Below are positions 56,736 to 64,000 of a stretch of 64,000 bases of DNA, piece by piece. The notes under the pieces are model-generated. The model saw only the letters and a program-made list of their open reading frames with translations. It did no database searches and was not told where the DNA came from. The stretch covers positions 12,857,075 to 12,921,074 of the forward strand of contig NC_049980.1 in NCBI RefSeq assembly GCF_000003815.2, read 5' to 3'. Position 1 is the first letter of the stretch; each line of letters starts with the position of its first letter. A program made the translations under genes and the position numbers. The stretch is from Branchiostoma floridae. Lineage: Eukaryota; Chordata; Leptocardii; Amphioxiformes; Branchiostomatidae.

Positions 56736-58359
56736 CAAACAGTCACTTATAGTTTTGTAGTATTTCATTTGCTGAAAAGTTTTCCAAAACAAATTCCCCA
56801 AACCAATGGTTACGGCCTATGCTCCCAACGATTAGAGCCTATGGCCATAGCTCCCAACAACACTCTAACTTGAATAGCGCCCCCCCCACACACACACAAA
56901 CACAAACTCGAGGAACAGAGATACCTGTCATAACCTATTATTACATGCAAACTACCAGATCATCCTCATCATGCAAGCCGCGTCATCTCAGTAGCAAATT
57001 CTAATGAAACCAAATGAAAAGCACACAGCATGAAATTGGCTCCAACACAAAAACAGAATGAGGGTATATAAACATGTGTGGTGTCTAATGCGTGTGACAT
57101 CTGGAGTGAAGGCCTGATAGATTGTATTATGTCGTTTCACTGCCCATAAACAGAACAGGAAACGTACCCGTGTACCCGGCAGACACGACACATTGTTGTG
57201 GATTAGGGCCTGGTTATATTCATTGTACGATCGTCGTAAGATATCAAAATGGGCGCATCATTCTCATACATATGTCACACAAATTTCAATCTTGTTAAAG
57301 AGTAGGCTGTCCTTGTCAGAGAATACATACTTGTCGGCGGTTGAGTCTATCAGAGCCTGCTCGAAAATTCCACGACAATAAAATCGTACGACGGCCTAGG
57401 ACGGATGTGACCGCTTCGTTAGAGGGGAACCGTATAGGACTAGTGGGACTTGATGCCCCAAACATTGGCAAAGCCCTCTCCAATTCTAGCCTTATCCATG
57501 TACTCCGTGGTGTTTTGACCATGAAACTACACAGCCATGGTGTAGATTGTATTCTTAACATGAATTTGATATCAATGATTTTCACGAACGATAAACTTTC
57601 CGGCGAGGTGCTACTTATAACCCAATGATATGACACTATCAAGGGGGAATGTTAGAATCACGGATACAACCTTAATACAACCTCTGAACTCCCACTCCCA
57701 CAAGCCTGACCTTTGAAGTGACACCATGCCATCTTCCGACTTCCACTTCCTGTCACTCTACTGACAGTACTGACAAATAACTACGAACTGACACGAGCAG
57801 AAACATCTAGAAACAGCGAAATCAAATCCTCCATATACAAGTAGGCAAAACACGGAGGCAAATGTTTTCAAAGTTGGAATTATAAACCTGTAAAGTCTAA
57901 CTAAAGACACGGTCGATATCGAAGGCTTCTTGTACTTAACTTAAGGGTGTGCCGTTCGACCTTGAAACAATCTTGGGAGAAAGTTTTCTTTTGCTCCAGA
58001 GGAAGTATCGCTCTTGGTGAAAGCCATTCTGCTAATACATTCCGGCCCTAGCGCAATCACAATTTCACCAGTGCCGTATTGATCACGGAAAGCTATCACC
58101 GTGGCGTTTAAGCTTAGATAATTATAAGATTAGGGGAACGTCTAACGATATCGATATTCCATTGAAAACGTAAGCAATTCTTTGGTCTTAACCTAAACCG
58201 CAATAATCATTAGGACTTAACTGTGAGTTAGAACTTAGAAATAGCTCAATAATAAGAACGCGTTGCCGGCAAAAACTTCTTTTCCTACTTCAAGGACAGA
58301 CATGTATTGGAAAGTCAAACATAAATCACTTTTCGATGCGACCCATGTTATGAGCAAGC

Positions 58360-58512
58360 AAAGATTTTACCGATCGCTCAAGAATTTTCACAGATATTCT
58401 ATTTTTTGTCATACTTTTTGCATTAAATTCGAATAATGAAATCAAGGGTAACAAAAATCCAATTTGGTTGCTCAATGATCCCTCAGTGATCGCCGTCTGT
58501 TGAAAAGTGGGT
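58360..58512. mobile_element. MITE family A copy 9 (degraded)
   Basis: Right side GGTTGCTCAATGATCCCTCA and GTGATCGCCGTCTGTTGAAA; interior ATCAAGGGTAACAAAAATCC as in other copies; left side CCGATCGCTCAAGAA. Confidence 0.5.
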
Positions 58513-59227
58513 AGTGATGGGTAGGTACTGTAGAAGAACGTGGTGAACTCCCAGTACGGGACTTTAAGACAAACCTTTACAAAGTGACAAGAAGCCAGTG
58601 AATACCCAACGAGTACAGCAAGCCTCTGGGTATGTGGTGGTAGTGGTAGCATATGAATACTAATGTCCCTTACTGCTCCCCACAGCCCGCAAAGGTCTGC
58701 GTTATGAAGAATTATTCCGGAGATTCCCGTGTAATTACATTATTGGTCACGCTCCGTGCGTAGGTGATATTCACAGCCACGTCCCTTCTGCCCGTTGTTC
58801 GTATTCACGGCCGCAGAACCATCAGTGCTACCTGCCTACAGGACTTCCTGGTCATTACAATACAGGAGATGGAAGTCGCGCCAAGACTTCTAAATAACTT
58901 TCTCTTAATGTTTGCTAAGAACAAATCACGGTAAATTTCCTTTCCATCAGAGGTCTTGACGTACTACTCGTGGCAACCAAGCCGTGGCTCTGGTAAGCTG
59001 GAATTTAATAATCCTAAAGCAATTTATTAGTGATGCACGTCGTGAACTGAAAGGTCGACCGTGCCCTATTTATCACACGTCGTTGAGGTGTACTGTTCAA
59101 GAAAGAACGCCCATGAACCACAAGGTAAATTCCCATTCAAGCATGACAACTATTCAAGAAGACATTTAGCTACATGAGTCTATAGCTTACAGATAATTAC
59201 CTACACGTATTTAAGTCTAGGACCGGA

Positions 59228-59404
59228 CCTGTGCCTTAACTACTGCACCTGTACTGCACCTGTACCTGCACCTGTACCTAAACTGCTGCACCTGCACCTG
59301 TACTGCACCTGCATCTGTACTGCATCTGTACTGTACCTGCACGTAAACTGCTGCACCTGCACCTATACTGCTGCACCTGTACTTGCACCTGTAACTGCAC
59401 CTGA
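59228..59404. repeat. CACCTG-rich minisatellite
   Basis: Irregular tandem of CTGCACCTGTA / CTGTACTGCAC / CTAAACTGCTG units, about 175 bases. It contains more than ten CACCTG E-box words simply because of its unit. Confidence 0.9.
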
Positions 59405-60638
59405 TAATTGTTCGGGTACACAGCCAGACTCAGTACTATTCACCCTCACCACATAATCGTGTTCACGTGAAGTAAAAGCAGAAACCATACTAATACATTC
59501 TGACCACGGTAATAAGAATGATTATGACGCATATCGGCAATAGTTTGCAGAGTCAGTTCCTATGATCTATAATTGCTATCTTAATATCGCTCCAATCATC
59601 TGAACCTAGCGATGATTATACCTTCGTGTAATCCAGTTCCGAACGTGACAATGTTACATCATCGTTTAAGTGTCACATTCAGAATAATGTTTCTGCCGAT
59701 AAAAATTATCGAATATTTCAACAGTTAAGTTGTAATGATGTCGAAATCAACCAGTACTATTACATGCTACATCAGAACATTAATAGCAATGGTCACACGA
59801 TCAAGTATGGCAAATCATGTAGAAATTATAATTGTACACTTTGAAATAGAATATGATATTATGAACAAGCCCGTCCTGGCAAAGATTTCAGGTTGCCAAG
59901 TAACGTATATGGGTACAGTGCCCCTTTCAGAGAGAGAACAATGGAATTCAGAGGCGTTTTAAAGATCTCAAATCTAAAGTTTTACACGTTAATTGCTGAA
60001 ATAATTTGGTTCATTAAAAACATTACCCAATTTGTTAATGGCCGGATTTCCTTTTTTTCTATTCTCCTAATGTTTCCTTACTAATGAGTCCATTTTTATA
60101 ACGATGCAAAAACATTTCTTTCATTTATCATCTCTTTCGATCATGCACAATAATACATACAGACCATACAAAAACGTCTTGAAAAGGCCGCCTATAGCTA
60201 GACCACCCATAGGTAGAAAGTAGACAGCGGCTAAGTTGATACAAATCGCAGGAAATAGCGCCAGTGTGTTTTACCGAGATTGAAACAGTAGGGAGCTTAC
60301 ATTATACCACAATGGCTTCAGCAGGTGATGGTTTGTGTTGGTCCTTATAGCGGGCCCGAAGCCAAGGTCTATATGGACACACCTCGTTGGCTTAGGCTTA
60401 AGCGATGCTGAAAATGCGATTTTTATTGTGGCGTCGTATCCTATCTATTGGTTACGTGCCAAAGCCCACACAGTACTTCCCGACATCTGTGTTAGCACTG
60501 CGGCTAGTGCAGGAAGTGTCAGCGACCGCTGGGCACAAAGTAAAACTTTCAATATCAACCACACAATCACAACAACAAACTATATTTACCTAGAGTGGAG
60601 GTTATGTTTTGGCTATCTACTTTTGTGTTTCTGTTTTT

Positions 60639-60641
<3 letters not shown>

Positions 60642-60678
<37 letters not shown>
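60642..60678. repeat. (TG)18 microsatellite
   Basis: Uninterrupted TG dinucleotide run of 37 bases. Confidence 0.98.
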
Positions 60679-60681
<3 letters not shown>

Positions 60682-61636
60682 GAAACATCAAAATTGATAT
60701 ATTTGTAGCCCCTACTGGCACAAAAATCAGTGTAACAGCCAAAAAGTACATTCATATCTACCAAGGCTCCGTACTATTTCGATAATGTGTTCTAAGTTTC
60801 TTACGTTAAGTGAATGTGTCTCCACGGGGGAAAAAGCAAAGTGAGCTAGTTTGTGGTTTTGTCTTCATTCCTGAGCACCGAATGTAAATAACGCCTATAA
60901 CACCCCTTTCATCTGAAATATACCCCCAGTCGGAGCTTCGCCCCGGACTCTGCCACTTCCGTGGTCAATCGAATTACCAGTAAATTAGTCGGCGGTCTTT
61001 CCCACACTCGGGAGGCCGCCACGGATTCGTCATCTTGTCAATACAGACCGCTGTGGTCAATAAAAACGACAATAATCAGTGCCTGGGCATACAGCTGCTC
61101 AATATATGCCTCACACTGGACACCATTAAGCCATGATGGCTCTGATTATGCATCTTTTATGGTTTAACGATGTCCACGGCTTGGTGGTGAACGCGCTGAC
61201 GCCAGGTTGGTATCACGGCTCGCCACCAGACAGGCAAAGGTATCACCGTACTCCGGAGTCTTTACAGTATAAGGCATAGGAAAATCAATATTATGTTTTC
61301 TATTACTTCGGTTCTCGAAAAAGCATGGTCGGTACTCGGTAGATATGCATATGGATTCCCTTTTCGTTTTTACATGCCAGCCGAAATCATAACATGGTGT
61401 GAACATAAAAGGGATATAGGTGTGCTGAATCTGTCTATATGATATCACTTCTATTGCAGCAGACATAATGAGAACATTTCCGCAACGATTTCCTCACTAA
61501 GATGTCAAATCGAAAATACTATGTCCCGTAGCATTTTGCCAGTGGTCGTCCGCACGAAAAGGCTAGGGTCGGTCAGAAAACTGGAAACACACCATTTTTC
61601 CTATGCACGACAACTCATGTTTGGGCAGCCTTCATA

Positions 61637-62186
61637 CGAGGGGCGTTCAAGAAGTAATCCACCTGACCCATTTCCCAAAGGAGGAGATTAATGAAACTTG
61701 GTGAAGTTATTAGTCTTTCTCTTCATAGGAATCACCCAGAGTTATGCATTTCTACCATCGTTTGATGCAGCTCTGTACACCGTTTTTGTAGGACGCCCCT
61801 TTGGCAGAAGAGGGACGACCAGGTCTGGGAGCTGTTTCCACAGACTTCCGGCCATGTTTGAATTCACAATGCCAGCGTTTTACAAGGTCATATGATGGGG
61901 AATCATCACCATAAGTTTCTTTTATTTCATCAAAAGTCTCATTTGGTATGCGTCCTTTCAAATACAAAAACCGGATCACTGCGCGACACTCAACTGGCTC
62001 CATTTCACACCTGGTCCATTTCACACCTGACTCAGTTCAAACACCTTTAAATCATAAACCAAAATTAGTTCAGAGCTGTTTTTTGCAACATAACCCATAG
62101 AGATATGAATCATTACATATGCAAAATTTCATCTAGATCAGACAACTGGAAGTGGGTCAGGTGGATTACTTCTTGAACGCCCCTCG
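61637..62186 (-). mobile_element. mariner deletion derivative 1
   Basis: Inverted ends CGAGGGGCGTTCAAGAAGTA and exact inverse, flanked by TA on both sides (61635-61636, 62187-62188), the Tc1/mariner target. 550 bases. The minus frame starts MEPVECRAVIRFLYLKGR and carries YDLVKRWHCEFKHGRKS and ETAPRPGRPS, the N-terminal helix-turn-helix part of mariner transposase. It then jumps to YKNGVQSCIKRW, a C-terminal piece. The catalytic D,D,D region is missing. Confidence 0.88.
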
Positions 62187-62405
62187 TAACAATGGCTACT
62201 ACAGACCATAAGAAGAAGTCATCAGGTGTAGTGCACACGTGGCATTCTCGTTATTCCTTGACATGATGATACATTTTCGGTAGGATTATCCATTTTACAG
62301 TCCCAAGTGTACTTTGATTGGTAACGATTATACCAGTCAGGCTCCATGACGTGGTAATGATCAAAGATCTGTAGTGTGCAGCCTGCATAACCCACGTGTA
62401 TGATA

Positions 62406-62983
62406 CGAGGGGCGTGCAATAAGTAATGGTCCTGACCCACTTCCAGTTGTCTGATCTAAATGAAATTTTGTATGTGTAATAATTCATATCTCTATGGGTT
62501 ATGTTGCAAAAGACAGCTCTGAACTAATTGTGGTTTCTGATTTACTGGTGTTTGAACTTAGTCAGGTGCGAAATGGACCAGGTGTGAAATGGAACCAGTT
62601 GAGTGTCGCGCAGTGATCCGGTTTTTGTATTTGAAAGGACGCACACCAAAGAAGACTTTTGATGAAATAAATGAAACTTATGGTGATGATGCCCCATCAT
62701 ATGACCTTGTAAAACGCTGGCATCCTGAATTCAAACGTGGCTGGAAGTCTGTGGAAACAGCTCCCAGACCTGGTCGTCCCTCTTGTGCCATTGATGAGGC
62801 ATCAGTTGGAGGACCAACCTGGGGTGTCCTACAAAATCGGTGTCCAGAGCTGCATCAAACGATGGGAGAAATGCATAACTCTGGGTGATTCCTATGAAGA
62901 GAAAGACTAATAACTGTGCCAAGTTTCATTAATCTCCTGCTATGGGAAATGGGTCAGGACCATTACTAATTGCACGCCCCTCG
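62406..62983 (+). mobile_element. mariner deletion derivative 2, facing copy 1
   Basis: Ends CGAGGGGCGTGCAATAAGTA and inverse, with TA at 62404-62405 and 62984-62985. 578 bases, opposite orientation to copy 1 and 219 bases away. The plus frame from 62589 encodes the same HTH part (VECRAVIRFLYLKGRTPKKT), then about 30 bases absent from copy 1, then the same C-terminal remnant in another frame. The ends differ from copy 1 at several bases, so this is not a simple inverted duplication. Confidence 0.88.
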
Positions 62984-62986
62984 TAC

Positions 62987-63150
62987 CGCATTGAAGTTCG
63001 CGGGGATTTAATTTCGCGGTAGCGGGAAAAAAGTTCTGTTCGCGGTGGTTTTAAGTTTGCGGTAGCACTATATGCACTGCCATTCAAAAATGTTCACGGT
63101 GGTCTTGCAATTGAGTTCGCGGTGAATTTGCAACCACCGCGACAATTTCT
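62987..63150. repeat. TTCGCGG-rich interspersed repeat
   Basis: GTTCGCGGGGATTTAATTTC, TTCGCGGTAGC, GTTCGCGGTGG, TTTGCGGTAGC, GTTCACGGTGG and GTTCGCGGTGA follow one another, and an inverse CACCGCGA comes near 63138. This is a recognisable repeat style in marine invertebrate genomes. It directly abuts the right TA of mariner copy 2. Confidence 0.65.
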
Positions 63151-64000
63151 GCATTTACAGTACTAGTACCGCATGATTAATAGTGGTACCAGTGGCCACA
63201 AAAAAAATCAAAACCCCAGCATGTCCATGATCGGAAACAAAAACTGGGACTTCAACAGCAAAGTTCGACAGCGATGAGAACACATGATAATGATATTCCG
63301 CACAAACACTGGATTTGTTAAATGTGCATACAAATAGAAAGAAAGGATTTTCAGCTCTTAAGTTTTGTATACCAATGTCGACGTACACAATACAGACCCT
63401 TCAGTTCACATAAGCCAATTCAGTAAAGTAAATCCGGGCGCCTTCTACTCCAATAATCAGGCTCCTGGTGAAACAATCAAACTAGACTCACCGGTCTGGA
63501 AACTACATGTATTGACGGCTAACGTAATGTTGTGCATGGTCGACAACGCGTAACAGGAAGTGTGTTTGTTGTTGACGAAGTTAAGTCGCAACGTTATAGG
63601 TCTATGCCACATAGCTTGATTCTACACCATGAGTAGTGGATAGAACGTGTTGCTTTTGTCGGGAAGAGTCACATGCGTCGTCCGATCGTAGTACGATCGC
63701 CAAACTGAGTGTATTCTTGGGATAACGGTACAAATAAGTGTTCGCAAAATTCAGACGTCTTCTGGTGGGAAAGGCTGTCACAGAGCCGTGTTCTGCCACA
63801 GACATGCTTGAAACTTCTATGTCATCAAAATTGTGCGACAGCATACTACGAATGTGACCACGCAACACCATATAAAACCGATAGATGGATGTATTGTTGA
63901 CTCCTGACGCATGCCACTTCAGTTTCTATACATGACGGAATAACCGCTGTACAAGCCTAAATATCTTTCCTACTACTAGAGTCCTGTAGCAAGCGACATC
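63151..64000. other. unannotated end of window
   Basis: No coding frame, RNA gene or repeat that I can support. Confidence 0.5.

Larger units (their letters stand above)
55451..61634. other. 5' flank of the receptor gene (repeats, no gene)
   Basis: No convincing gene. It contains family B repeats (about 56360-56735 and a fragment at 57700-57830), a MITE family A fragment (58360-58512), a CACCTG-rich minisatellite (59228-59404) and a (TG)18 microsatellite (60642-60678). The receptor 5' UTR and promoter must start just above 55450, but no TATA box stands out. From 60.7 to 61.6 kb I see nothing identifiable. Confidence 0.5.

Overview
The window is eukaryotic genomic DNA, AT-leaning and repeat-rich, with one 100-N assembly gap at 34265-34364. 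The gene style (many short exons with phase-1 borders, EGF/HYR/sushi domain shuffling, dense MITEs, LINE tails ending in ATT repeats) suggests a marine invertebrate deuterostome. A lancelet (Branchiostoma) is my best guess; this is inference, because no species-diagnostic gene is present.

One large minus-strand gene dominates the window. I could assemble a complete reading frame of 18 coding exons running from a signal-peptide exon at 55450-55348 down to the stop codon at 1772. All 17 junctions have GT/AG borders and matching phases, and the exons sum to 3558 nt (1185 residues). Predicted order: signal peptide, six-bladed YWTD propeller, EGF, second six-bladed YWTD propeller, EGF, Ser/Thr linker, HYR, sushi/CCP, an unrecognised ~154-residue module with a tetra-arginine furin-type site, an ephrin-receptor-like cysteine module (GCC2/GCC3), one membrane helix and a ~100-residue tail. 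The extracellular front half is built like LDL-receptor-related proteins. The back half resembles SVEP1/polydom-type modules. I do not recognise the whole combination.

Inside intron 4 of that receptor, on the opposite strand, sits a small gene (about 18304-20070) for an 86-residue secreted precursor: signal peptide, a Trp-Arg8-Gly-Arg block, then an acidic helical propiece. The layout resembles antimicrobial or bioactive peptide precursors. It has a predicted TATA/Inr promoter and an AATAAA signal.

Region by region: 1-1771 is the 3' flank, with a possible EGF-like exon end of a plus-strand neighbour at 1-69. 1772-10338 holds 13 close-set exons (6-18). 10339-33 kb holds exons 2-5 separated by large repeat-filled introns. 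32973-55347 is a 22-kb first intron full of repeats. 55451-64000 is the 5' flank.

Mobile DNA seen: a TTAA-flanked piggyBac-like element carrying five perfect TGACGTCA sites; two facing mariner deletion derivatives that keep the HTH-coding end; at least nine copies of one MITE family; several other foldback elements; tRNA-derived SINE-like units; a retroinsertion with a 13-bp target duplication; and a retrotransposon C-terminal fragment. Satellites and local duplications are also listed.
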